From assembly GCF_029504655.1 (NCBI RefSeq), contig NZ_JAQFIL010000001.1:1431001-1495000 (forward strand): a stretch of 64,000 nt of DNA, in the 5' to 3' direction. Each line of letters opens with the position of its first letter. Position 1 is the stretch's first letter. This document shows, one piece after another, positions 8,757-16,308 of the stretch. The stretch comes from Catalinimonas alkaloidigena. GTDB taxonomy: Bacteria > Bacteroidota > Bacteroidia > Cytophagales > Cyclobacteriaceae. Below the pieces are notes generated by a model that had not been told where the DNA came from, did not search any database, and worked only from the letters and a program-made list of their open reading frames with translations. The position numbers and the translations under genes were made by a program.

Positions 8757-9968
8757 TTATATAACGGATTTATCAATGGCTTGTAGAATAATATCGCAAG
8801 ATTCTTTAACTTCTTCTTCGCTAATTGTCAGAGGTGGAGCTATCCGCATGGCATTGTCACAATAAAGAAACCAGTCTGTAAGGACCCCTAATTCAATAGC
8901 CCTGTCAATGATGGGCTTCAGGGTTTCAAATGAATCAAATGCCAGTGCCATCATCAGTCCTTTGTTACGAAACTCCTTAATTTTTGGGTGCTTCAGTTGT
9001 TTTTTAAAGAGGTGAGCCTTGTGTTCTACCTCTTTGTGGAGTTTCTCACGCTGTATAGTTTTCAGGGTAGCCAGAGAGGCCGCCGCACTTACAGGGTGCC
9101 CGCCGAAAGTAGAAATATGGCCAAGTATGGGGTTCTCACGCAGGCTTCCCATAATTTCGTTTGAAGAAATGAAGGCTCCCAGGGGCATGCCGCCTCCCAT
9201 CCCTTTGGCAGAAACTAAAATATCAGGTACGATTCCATAATGCTCAAACGCCCAGAATTTACCTGTTCTTCCAAATCCTGCCTGTATCTCATCCAGAATT
9301 AGCAGCGTCCCCGTTTGGTAGCATTGCTCTCTGAGTATTTGAAAATAATCCTTTTTTGCCACCCGGACCCCAGCTTCACCTTGTACAGTTTCTATAATGA
9401 TAGCAGCGGTATGTTCATTGATTTGATTGAGATCATCATAATTACCAAAGCGAATATGTTTTACTCCCGGCAGGAGGGGACGGTAAGCTTGTTTAAAGCC
9501 TTCATTACCGCAGACGGATAATGAGCCCTGGGTGGACCCATGGTAAGCGTTTACGCAGGATATTAGTTCGTGGCGCCCGGTGTATCTTTTGGCCAGTTTA
9601 AGGGCTCCCTCAACCGCCTCACTTCCTGAGTTAACAAAATAACAAATATTGAGGGGGTCAGGAAGGGTATTGGAGAGAGCTTTGGCAAGCTTTACCTGAG
9701 GAGATTGTACGAACTCACCGTATACCATGAGATGCATATACTTATCAAGCTGATCTTTTACAGCTTTCACTACATCAGGATGGCGGTGACCAAGATTACT
9801 TACGCCTATTCCGGAGATCAGGTCGATATATTTTTTCCCTTCTTTATCGAACATATAGACACCTTCTGCCCGCTCAATTTCAAGCATTAGCGGAAAATGA
9901 GTAGTCTGCGCTACATGATCCAAGAAAAGTTGACGCTGTGAAATGTTACTTGTGATGCTGTCTCCCAT
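8757..9968 (-). CDS. Class III (ornithine/acetylornithine-type) PLP aminotransferase
   Basis: A 403-residue fold-type I aminotransferase. Visible motifs: VNSGSEAVEGALKLAKRYTG (cofactor phosphate binding), LLILDEIQAGFGRTGKFWA (conserved Asp contacting the PLP ring), and SAKGMGGGMPLG with the Schiff-base lysine. The close of the family, MRIAPPLTISEEEV, is intact. Related proteins include acetylornithine, 4-aminobutyrate and beta-alanine aminotransferases. No arginine or GABA pathway gene is adjacent, so the substrate is open. The gene appears to be transcribed alone. Confidence 0.9.
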   Translation of the reverse strand: MGDSITSNISQRQLFLDHVAQTTHFPLMLEIERAEGVYMFDKEGKKYIDLISGIGVSNLGHRHPDVVKAVKDQLDKYMHLMVYGEFVQSPQVKLAKALSNTLPDPLNICYFVNSGSEAVEGALKLAKRYTGRHELISCVNAYHGSTQGSLSVCGNEGFKQAYRPLLPGVKHIRFGNYDDLNQINEHTAAIIIETVQGEAGVRVAKKDYFQILREQCYQTGTLLILDEIQAGFGRTGKFWAFEHYGIVPDILVSAKGMGGGMPLGAFISSNEIMGSLRENPILGHISTFGGHPVSAAASLATLKTIQREKLHKEVEHKAHLFKKQLKHPKIKEFRNKGLMMALAFDSFETLKPIIDRAIELGVLTDWFLYCDNAMRIAPPLTISEEEVKESCDIILQAIDKSVI

Positions 9969-10115
9969 TCAGTCACTTGCTTTTTGTACAAATTTAATAT
10001 TTTCATGCTAAGCACGAAATTACTCAGGGCTTGAATTGAGCAATAATTATGAACAATTTCAGGGAAAAAGAGGGATATAAAGCCAGGGAGAGTTTATATC
10101 ACTATTTAGAGACGC

Positions 10116-10451
10116 TTATTTTCTTACGAATACCTTTTGAATTCTTTTAAGCATTTTCTTCTCTTTGTTCCAGAAGAAAGTAAACTGCCCGAAGATAGCC
10201 CCATAAAATAAGAGCAAAAACTGATAGGCAGGCATCACAAAGGCGATGTAAGTCACAGTTTTCAGCCACATACTGGTGGTTTCATCGAAACCAATCCATC
10301 CGAAGAAAGCTTTTCGGACAAATACCACTGTGCTTCCGGTGAGAGAAAAGACGAGCAATACGATCAAGACCTGATAAATACTGTTCAGCGCCCATTTGTC
10401 TTGCAGTTTTGATAAAAAACCTGTCTTTGTTTCAATTACTTCTTCTTTCAT
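10116..10451 (-). CDS. Small membrane protein, DUF6787-like
   Basis: About 111 residues from the ATG at 10451 (MKEEVIETKTG): a short cytoplasmic N-terminus, a membrane segment with VLIVLLVFSLTGSTVVFVRK, a second segment around TYIAFVMPAYQFLLLFYGAI, and a basic tail. It resembles the small Bacteroidota family I recall as DUF6787, sometimes mis-labelled as a diacylglyceryl transferase; function unknown. A longer reading from 10505 is unlikely, because a perfect -7 element (TAGCTTTG, minus strand, 10479-10486) lies inside it and predicts transcription starting near 10475. An FNR-like palindrome at 10510-10521 suggests oxygen control, placing the protein in the microaerobic set with the cbb3 genes. 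Confidence 0.75.
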   Translation of the reverse strand: MKEEVIETKTGFLSKLQDKWALNSIYQVLIVLLVFSLTGSTVVFVRKAFFGWIGFDETTSMWLKTVTYIAFVMPAYQFLLLFYGAIFGQFTFFWNKEKKMLKRIQKVFVRK

Positions 10452-10478
10452 ATCTTGATTTTTCTCCAATTTAACCAC

Positions 10479-10521
10479 CAAAGCTAAGCACAACATGCCG
10501 GACAAAAAATGATTATCGTCA
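10479..10521 (-). promoter_or_regulatory. Candidate FNR-type site plus -7 element for the 10451 gene
   Basis: The palindrome TGATTATCGTCA (10510-10521) fits TGAY-N4-RTCA. Exactly 23 bp closer to the gene is TAGCTTTG (10479-10486 on the minus strand), a perfect match to the Bacteroidota -7 consensus TAnnTTTG. This spacing equals that at the ccoS and usp promoters and puts the site near -41. Unlike those, there is no second palindrome 22 bp upstream. Confidence 0.55.
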
Positions 10522-10532
10522 GTTTTTCATTT

Positions 10533-10580
10533 TATTGAATAATGATGAATGGTTGATGGTTAATTAACCATTATTCAATA
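10533..10580. repeat. Intergenic inverted repeat
   Basis: Perfect 12-bp arms TATTGAATAATG (10533-10544) and CATTATTCAATA (10569-10580) enclose a GGTTGATGGTTAATTAACC core that itself folds. It lies just past the hemN stop. No run of T follows on the minus strand, so it is not a standard terminator. Confidence 0.6.
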
Positions 10581-10587
10581 CCGGTCA

Positions 10588-11943
10588 TTAAATTGTATTA
10601 CTGAAGAGCGCAGACTCAGGTTTATTTTTCCACATGCGGGCGTCTAATGCCATACAAACATTGCGGAGAAAAGGTTTACCTTTCTCAGAAACTTCTATGA
10701 AATGATCTTCTACATGTATAATTCTGTCTTTGGTCATTTCTGTTAGTCTATTCAGCGCGAGGTCCAATATCTCATGCTTACCCTCTTTTTTATCCCAACT
10801 GGTGCGGAAATGACACATCAGGTTGAGAATATGCTGACGGACTACAAGGTCTTCTTCGGTTAACAGATGTCCCCGGTAAACAGGCAAATGCCCCTCATTT
10901 ACGCTTTTCATATAGGCCTCTACCGGTTTGATGTTCTGTCCGAAAGCTGTCCAGGTATCGCTGATGGATGAAGCTCCCAAGCCTATCAGGAGTTTGGTAG
11001 AAGTAGTGCTGTAGCCCATAAAGTTGCGGTGCAGTTTGCCCTGCTGGCTGGCGATGTAGAGCGAGTCACTTTTTCTGGCAAAGTGGTCCATCCCGATTTC
11101 ATGGTACCCGTTTTCTTCTAACATCCCTTTGCCCATCTCATAAAGGTTTCTCTTTACTTCATTTGTTGGCAGATGTTGTTCATACTTCTTCTGAGCAGGC
11201 TTTAGCCAGGGTACATGCGCATAACTGTAAAAGGCGATGCGGTCAGGTTGAAGCCGCAGTGTTTTTTCAATGGTATCTTTTACAGTAGCTATGGTTTGGA
11301 GAGGTAAACCGTAGATCAGGTCAAAATTGATAGAAGTATAGCCAATTTTTCTGGCCAGTTCGGTGACTTCCTTTACCTTTTCAAATGGCTGAATACGATG
11401 CACTATTTTTTGTACTTCCGGATCAAAATCCTGTATGCCCAGACTCAGGCGGCGAAATCCTAAGTTGTACAGCACTTGCATATGCTCAGCAGTAGTATTG
11501 TTGGGATGTGCCTCAAAACCCATTTCCGCTTCGGTACTTAATTTTCCCTGCGCCAGTAGGGTCTGAATAAGTATTTGCAGGTTTTGAGGGCTGAAGAAGG
11601 TAGGAGTGCCACCGCCCAAATGTATTTCTTTGATGAGGGGTTTTTCACCCAACAAGTCTGTATACATCTGCCACTCTTTGAGCAAAGTATCTATGTATGG
11701 CATTTCAACGGCATGATTGACTGTGATGCGGGTATTGCAACCGCAGTAGGTACAAAGGCTTTCGCAATAAGGCAGATGAACGTAAATGCTCAGTCCATCT
11801 TTTTTGCTTCCCTCATAAGTCGCTTTGACTTTCGCTTTCCACTGCTCTTCGCTAGGAGGTGTTTTATCCCAGTAGGGTACTGTAGGATAGCTGGTGTAAC
11901 GAGGCCCGGGAACGTTATATTTTCGGATGAATGAAGTGTTCAT
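10588..11943 (-). CDS. hemN: Oxygen-independent coproporphyrinogen III oxidase
   Basis: A 451-residue radical SAM enzyme of the HemN type, converting coproporphyrinogen III to protoporphyrinogen IX without oxygen in heme synthesis. The iron-sulfur motif is YCESLCTYCGC (Cys60, 64, 67 plus the HemN-specific Cys69), preceded by YVHLP. Other HemN marks are GGGTPTFF, the N-terminal PRYTSYPTVPYW segment that binds substrate, and YHEIGMDHFA. Length matches bona fide HemN rather than the shorter HemW. It sits beside the cbb3 oxidase locus, whose product needs heme at low oxygen. No TGAY-N4-RTCA site was found in its upstream region. Confidence 0.95.
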   Translation of the reverse strand: MNTSFIRKYNVPGPRYTSYPTVPYWDKTPPSEEQWKAKVKATYEGSKKDGLSIYVHLPYCESLCTYCGCNTRITVNHAVEMPYIDTLLKEWQMYTDLLGEKPLIKEIHLGGGTPTFFSPQNLQILIQTLLAQGKLSTEAEMGFEAHPNNTTAEHMQVLYNLGFRRLSLGIQDFDPEVQKIVHRIQPFEKVKEVTELARKIGYTSINFDLIYGLPLQTIATVKDTIEKTLRLQPDRIAFYSYAHVPWLKPAQKKYEQHLPTNEVKRNLYEMGKGMLEENGYHEIGMDHFARKSDSLYIASQQGKLHRNFMGYSTTSTKLLIGLGASSISDTWTAFGQNIKPVEAYMKSVNEGHLPVYRGHLLTEEDLVVRQHILNLMCHFRTSWDKKEGKHEILDLALNRLTEMTKDRIIHVEDHFIEVSEKGKPFLRNVCMALDARMWKNKPESALFSNTI

Positions 11944-12086
11944 GATTGTAAGAATTTTGACAAGCGATGGGACGGTTCGCCTTGGCGATCAGTCCTATTG
12001 CAAGGAATTATATAATTTTGATAGCATTAGAGTTTATTCTGTTTTTCTTTTATAGAAACAAAAAGAACATATAGCACATTATTATT

Positions 12087-12192
12087 GTCATTTCGGAGTG
12101 CATCCATCGTGGAGCGACGGAGAAATCTTTACCACCCATCCTATCCTATGACTTTCATAGAGGCTAAGATTCCTCCTTGCGTCGGGATGACC
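12087..12192. repeat. REP/MITE-like palindromic intergenic element
   Basis: The ends are imperfect inverted repeats: GTCATTTCGGAG at 12087 faces CGTCGGGATGAC ending at 12191, and GGAGAAATCTT (12118-12128) faces AAGATTCCTCC (12166-12176). A smaller hairpin (CTATGA/TCATAG) occupies the middle. Elements of this look are dispersed through Cytophagales and other Bacteroidota genomes. It fills most of the 300-bp gap upstream of hemN, the rest of which shows no gene. An open frame from 12085 crosses it but is only repeat sequence running into an antisense gene. Confidence 0.7.
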
Positions 12193-12243
12193 AATTCAAT
12201 TTATTTTGATCATCCAAACTGTAAAGAATCAGAACAATGTCTA

Positions 12244-12951
12244 TTAGTGACACATTTCAATACCGGCATGTTGCTCGGCAGAAATATTAGGGCTGGCAAA
12301 TGGAATGTCCAAGGAGAGTCCACGAAGGATAAAGATTACTCCCATGGCCACTATCATGATTGGCATGGCAGCCCTGATTTTGTTACGGATGCCCAAACTG
12401 ATCCATTGACCAAAGAAGCCGATCAGCAGCATCACTGGCCAGGTGCCCAACCCAAAGAGTAGCATGTAGGCAGCACCCTCAGCAGGGTTTCCCATAGCAG
12501 TGGCTCCAGCAATGCCCAGGTAAACCAGGCCACAGGGGAGGAGTCCGTTGAGGCTGCCAATCAAAAACGTGGAAGAGTAGGAACGTTTAGCAAAGAGCTT
12601 TTGCATACGCATCTTCACCTGTGAAATTCCTTTAGAAATCAGATGGTTAGGACTTAGCTTGTGGATAAAAGCAGCCGGAAGCGCCACACTTAAAATTACC
12701 AGGATACCTAATCCTACTGATACAGATTGTTGAAATCCAGCCATTACAAAGCTTTGCCCCAGCAGGCCAAAGAGAGCGCCTATCAAAGCATAAGTGCTGA
12801 TGCGACCGGTATTATACAGTAGGCTGCCAATCAAGCGGCGGCTATTGGTATTTTTGTGTATCGGTAGTGCAAGTGCAATAGGACCACACATGCCGATACA
12901 GTGAAAACTGCCCAAAGCTCCAATCGCAAAAGCTGTGAATAGAAAATCCAT
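12244..12951 (-). CDS. DsbD_2 / SafE-type membrane protein of the cbb3 locus
   Basis: A 235-residue protein with about six transmembrane segments. It opens with GSFHCIGMCGPIALALP, the HCxxMCG signature of the family usually labelled sulfite exporter TauE/SafE or DsbD_2, and has a second conserved half motif, NGLLPCGLVYLG. In many bacteria this gene lies at the end of cco clusters and is thought to help copper or redox delivery to the oxidase; that role is by association. It starts 2 bp after the ccoH stop, so it is translationally linked. Confidence 0.85.
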   Translation of the reverse strand: MDFLFTAFAIGALGSFHCIGMCGPIALALPIHKNTNSRRLIGSLLYNTGRISTYALIGALFGLLGQSFVMAGFQQSVSVGLGILVILSVALPAAFIHKLSPNHLISKGISQVKMRMQKLFAKRSYSSTFLIGSLNGLLPCGLVYLGIAGATAMGNPAEGAAYMLLFGLGTWPVMLLIGFFGQWISLGIRNKIRAAMPIMIVAMGVIFILRGLSLDIPFASPNISAEQHAGIEMCH

Positions 12952-12953
12952 GG

Positions 12954-13388
12954 CTATTTGATATAAAGGGATTCTTCTACGTAATAGTCTTTAACTCCAT
13001 CTGTCCAGTCTACTTTCACTTTATAGTAACCTTTAAGCAGATCACTGGTAGGTATCCATTGACGAAGTTTGGAATCTACAGCTATCTTTGTGTTTACATC
13101 AAATCGTGCATCTGAAGGGCGAAAAAGATTGATTTCTCCCTCTAGTTGATGATTCAACTCTTCAGGAAACTGTACCATGAGCTGCTGATTTTCCTGAATG
13201 AATGTTATTCGCTCATTAAGCGCATGGCTATTGTTGATCTTGTCAATCTGCTGCTGGTATTGAATCTCCTGCTTGTAGTAGTCTTCAGCCACCAGATCTA
13301 TATTTTGCTGAAAGCTTTTGACTACCAGGAAGACAATGAAAACAACAAATACAGAAAACGCGAAAACTATTTTATATCCCCAGTTCAT
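12954..13388 (-). CDS. ccoH: FixH/CcoH family cbb3 oxidase assembly protein
   Basis: A 144-residue protein with one N-terminal membrane anchor (about residues 5-25) and a periplasmic domain. The segment after the anchor, LVAEDYYKQEIQYQQQIDK, is the hallmark of FixH, and the C-terminal half is a small beta domain (GYYKVKVDWTDG, YYVEESLYI). FixH/CcoH stabilises the cbb3 oxidase during assembly. It lies between ccoG and the DsbD_2 gene, the standard order. Confidence 0.9.
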   Translation of the reverse strand: MNWGYKIVFAFSVFVVFIVFLVVKSFQQNIDLVAEDYYKQEIQYQQQIDKINNSHALNERITFIQENQQLMVQFPEELNHQLEGEINLFRPSDARFDVNTKIAVDSKLRQWIPTSDLLKGYYKVKVDWTDGVKDYYVEESLYIK

Positions 13389-13426
13389 TTTTTATTTGTG
13401 TTATAGTGCGTTTGTGCTAAAGTGTA

Positions 13427-13505
13427 ATGGTTCTTGGTGTTATGGTTATTGACCGCCACGGAGTGGTGATGTACTCGGGAAATTTTAACTATAACCCTTA
13501 GAACC
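13427..13505. repeat. Degenerate GGTT-type inverted repeat
   Basis: GGTTCTTGGTGTTATGGTTA (from 13427) faces TAACTATAACCCTTAGAACC (ending about 13503), an imperfect inverted repeat of about 20-bp arms between ccoG and ccoH. It resembles other low-complexity inverted repeats at 16246-16304 and 29231-29310. No function is evident. Confidence 0.5.
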
Positions 13506-13515
13506 ATGAACGCTT

Positions 13516-14934
13516 CTAATTCGCTGGTCCAAGAAAATTTGTGTTTACTTTTTCAATTAACTCTTCTCCGGAATACACGCCGATTACGATCTCAGTTTTC
13601 ATCTTTTCAATTTCCTTTCTGTCAAAGATTACAAAGAGTGCACTTTCGGCTACACCCTGCTTTTCCAGAAATAAATTTTTATTACCTACCATCTGAATAC
13701 TTCCCTGCTCATCAAGCAGTTCAAGGTGAATGGGCATATCATCATTGGTCTTATTGATGATCTTGATGTTATACAGATTGCTGATTTTGTTATCTCCCTG
13801 ATCCTGGTAAAGCATACCAGGTGTTCTCAAGATGCTGGTTTCTACGTCGGTTCGCAGCACCAGCAAGCCTCCTAATACTCCCGCTAAGAATACCAGTACC
13901 ACAGAATAAGCAATGCTGCGGGCGGTGAAGTGAAACTTTTTGCCTTCCGCGATATTTTCTTCTGAAGCGTAGCGAATGAGTTTCTTAGGCAATCCCACCT
14001 TTTCCATAATGTTATCGCAGGCATCAATGCAGGCAGTACAATTGACACATTCCAGTTGTGTACCGTTGCGGATGTCAATTCCGGTAGGACAGACCTGTAC
14101 ACACTGATGGCAGTCAATACAGTCTCCTTTACCTGCTTCATCACGATTTTCTCCTTTTCTGAACTTAGCCCGGGGCTCGCCTCTTTTATAATCATAAGCA
14201 ACTACTACGGATTTGCGGTCCAGCAATACCCCTTGTAAGCGTCCGTAGGGGCATACATTGGTACACACCTGTTCTCTGAATTTGGCAAATACGAAATAAA
14301 AGACGAAGGAGAATAACAACATGGCGCTGAGTCCTCCAATATGCTCAGCGGGCGAATCAGTAACAATATTTTCCAATTCCTCTATTCCAATGATATAAGC
14401 CAGAAAAGTGTTGCCGATCAGAAAGGCAATTGCAAAAAAGATAATGTGCTTGGAAGTTTTCTTGATTATTTTTTCCTGGTTCCAGGCTTGTCTGTCCAGC
14501 TTTCGCTGAGCGGTATAGTCGCCTTCAATCCAGTACTCAATACGCCTGAATACCATTTCCATAAAAATGGTTTGAGGACATACCCATCCGCAAAATATAC
14601 GCCCATATACAACGGTGAACAGTATGATAAATACGACCAGTACCAAGGTGGCAAATACAAAAAGATAAAAGTCCTGAGGCCAGAAAATTTGACCAAAGAT
14701 GACAAACTTTCTTTCGAGAATGTTGAGCAGGAGCAGTGGCTCTCCATCAATCTTGATAAAAGGTCCGGCAAACAGAATTGCCAGCAATACGACGCTGACT
14801 AAGGTTCTGGCATTGTAAAATTTTCCCCTGGGCTTTTTAGGGTAAATCCATACACGCTTACCGGAAGCATCCACTGTGGATATCCGGTCACGGAAGGAAA
14901 CTTCTTCATCACTTTGTTTATCAATTGCTGCCAT
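13516..14934 (-). CDS. ccoG: Cytochrome c oxidase accessory protein CcoG
   Basis: A 472-residue membrane ferredoxin (FixG/CcoG family). It has about five transmembrane segments, a NapH-like GRIFCGWVCPQTIFMEM motif, and two 4Fe-4S clusters in CIDCHQCVQVCP and CVNCTACIDACD. The C-terminal ~130 residues form a periplasmic immunoglobulin-like domain (FixG C-terminal domain). CcoG is involved in copper reduction and assembly of the cbb3 oxidase. The gene follows ccoP by 68 bp. Confidence 0.95.
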   Translation of the reverse strand: MAAIDKQSDEEVSFRDRISTVDASGKRVWIYPKKPRGKFYNARTLVSVVLLAILFAGPFIKIDGEPLLLLNILERKFVIFGQIFWPQDFYLFVFATLVLVVFIILFTVVYGRIFCGWVCPQTIFMEMVFRRIEYWIEGDYTAQRKLDRQAWNQEKIIKKTSKHIIFFAIAFLIGNTFLAYIIGIEELENIVTDSPAEHIGGLSAMLLFSFVFYFVFAKFREQVCTNVCPYGRLQGVLLDRKSVVVAYDYKRGEPRAKFRKGENRDEAGKGDCIDCHQCVQVCPTGIDIRNGTQLECVNCTACIDACDNIMEKVGLPKKLIRYASEENIAEGKKFHFTARSIAYSVVLVFLAGVLGGLLVLRTDVETSILRTPGMLYQDQGDNKISNLYNIKIINKTNDDMPIHLELLDEQGSIQMVGNKNLFLEKQGVAESALFVIFDRKEIEKMKTEIVIGVYSGEELIEKVNTNFLGPAN

Positions 14935-15002
14935 TTATTTACTCTTTACTTTACTGTTGAAGCAGCTAAAGAGCTCGCTACACGCAAGGCTCTTATTAAC
15001 TG

Positions 15003-15911
15003 TTAGTTCATGGCCATTTCATCACGCTCGTACAGCTCTCCCTGGGGTTCTTTAGGATTGGGTGGATTACTACCTTCCAAGGTGATGATAAAGCTGGAAA
15101 TGTCCTGCATCTGTGTAGGTGATAATTGACTTTCCCAGGGGATCATACCCTTAGCAGGCACACCATATTTGATGGTTCTGAAAATATCACTGATGCTGCC
15201 ACCATGTATCCAGTACTTATCAGTAAGATTCGGGCCAACGCCGCCTTCACCCGCCTGACCGTGACAGGGAGCGCACATTTGTATAAAAAGCGTCTGACCA
15301 TTGGCCAGACGTTCTTCCGCCTCAACAAAGGTTACATTTGATTCGTCAACATTAGCGCCAGCAGTAGCAATGTAGGCTTCCACTTGAGCTTTGGCCTCAA
15401 CCATTTCTTTTTCATATTCCGCACCCTGGAGGTCTCCGGTATCAAACACATGGTAGTGAAGCAGGTAGGCAACACCAAAAATAATGGTGATGTAAAACAT
15501 GGCTTTCCACCAGGGAGGAAGATTGTTATCCAGTTCTACAATACCATCATATTCATGATCAGTCATGATTTCTTCTTCGCGCTCTACCGGAACGGCATCA
15601 TTCCACCTGGTAAGAATACGTTCCCAGAGGGTTTTGTCAACTTCCTGCTCGGAAGCTACTTCGTTATCCACAGCAGTTTCAGGATTGAGCACTCTGTTGG
15701 AAATCACTTTCACTACGACATACATGGTGATAACTACCAGTAGCATGATCACTTCAAGTGCCAGTACACTCCACACCAGTACTTCCTGAGCATTGATTTC
15801 CCAGAAGCTGCTCTGGGAAGAGCTGTCCTGAGCAAATGCAGTTATTGGTAAGAGGCTGATTGCGAGCCAGATCCTGAATGCTGGTTTTATAGATTGAAGC
15901 AGTCTTTTCAT
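15003..15911 (-). CDS. ccoP: cbb3-type cytochrome c oxidase subunit III, single heme
   Basis: A 302-residue subunit with a signal peptide (ending TAFAQ), two membrane segments, the CcoP N-terminal domain signature (YDGIVELDNNLPPWWKAMFY) and one cytochrome c domain with the heme motif CAPCH. The sixth ligand Met is probably in GMIPWESQLSP. Proteobacterial CcoP has two hemes; here only one CxxCH is present, as is usual in Bacteroidota. It passes electrons from soluble or membrane cytochromes to the CcoNO core. It lies 112 bp after the ccoQ stop. Confidence 0.95.
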   Translation of the reverse strand: MKRLLQSIKPAFRIWLAISLLPITAFAQDSSSQSSFWEINAQEVLVWSVLALEVIMLLVVITMYVVVKVISNRVLNPETAVDNEVASEQEVDKTLWERILTRWNDAVPVEREEEIMTDHEYDGIVELDNNLPPWWKAMFYITIIFGVAYLLHYHVFDTGDLQGAEYEKEMVEAKAQVEAYIATAGANVDESNVTFVEAEERLANGQTLFIQMCAPCHGQAGEGGVGPNLTDKYWIHGGSISDIFRTIKYGVPAKGMIPWESQLSPTQMQDISSFIITLEGSNPPNPKEPQGELYERDEMAMN

Positions 15912-16023
15912 CTGTTTATAATTTTGATTTCATTGGTCAGTGGTGCCCCACTGGGATGGAACCTGGCGTGAAAATTATTCTTTTGGGCGAGAATTTTTTT
16001 GCTCATGCTCGGTTTCATGACAT

Positions 16024-16224
16024 TTATTTTAGATCGTTCTGTTGATTTCTCTCTGATTCATTATCCAGGGGGAGACTTGCGATTTCTGCTATTTCCCGCT
16101 TATCTGCTTTGATTACCCAAATCAGCAACAGCAGAAAGAAAGTGAAGAAAATGATGAAGGAGATCAGGGGATATATCTCAATCCCTGCGATGGTCTCCAT
16201 ATGGTATTTGATGAATTTTAGCAT
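16024..16224 (-). CDS. ccoQ: CcoQ/FixQ-like small subunit
   Basis: A 66-residue protein with one membrane segment (about residues 17-40, IYPLISFIIFFTFF) and a charged tail (KADKREIAEIASLPLDN), the usual appearance of CcoQ. It lies between ccoNO and ccoP, the expected place. CcoQ stabilises the binding of CcoP to the core oxidase. A second Met at residue 9 could also be the start. Confidence 0.85.
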   Translation of the reverse strand: MLKFIKYHMETIAGIEIYPLISFIIFFTFFLLLLIWVIKADKREIAEIASLPLDNESERNQQNDLK

Positions 16225-16245
16225 GTCTATTAGTTTAATGTTGCA

Positions 16246-16304
16246 AGTTTCAGGTTGAAGGCATGAGGAGCTGTCCTTTAACTTTCAACCTAAAACCTTC
16301 AACT
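16246..16304. repeat. Degenerate GGTT-type inverted repeat
   Basis: AGTTTCAGGTTGAAGG (16246-16261) faces CTTTCAACCTAAAACCTTC (16282-16300) in the gap between ccoNO and ccoQ. It is imperfect and low in complexity. It may act as a hairpin modulating expression within the operon; that is speculation. Confidence 0.5.
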
Positions 16305-16308
16305 AATT

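Noticed and set aside
12085..12462. Open frame of 125 codons on the plus strand
   Set aside because: Its first half is the palindromic repeat and its second half is antisense to the DsbD_2/SafE-type gene.
12244..12951. Sulfite export role suggested by the family name TauE/SafE
   Set aside because: The HCxxMCG motif and the cco context point to a role in oxidase assembly; no sulfur metabolism genes are near.
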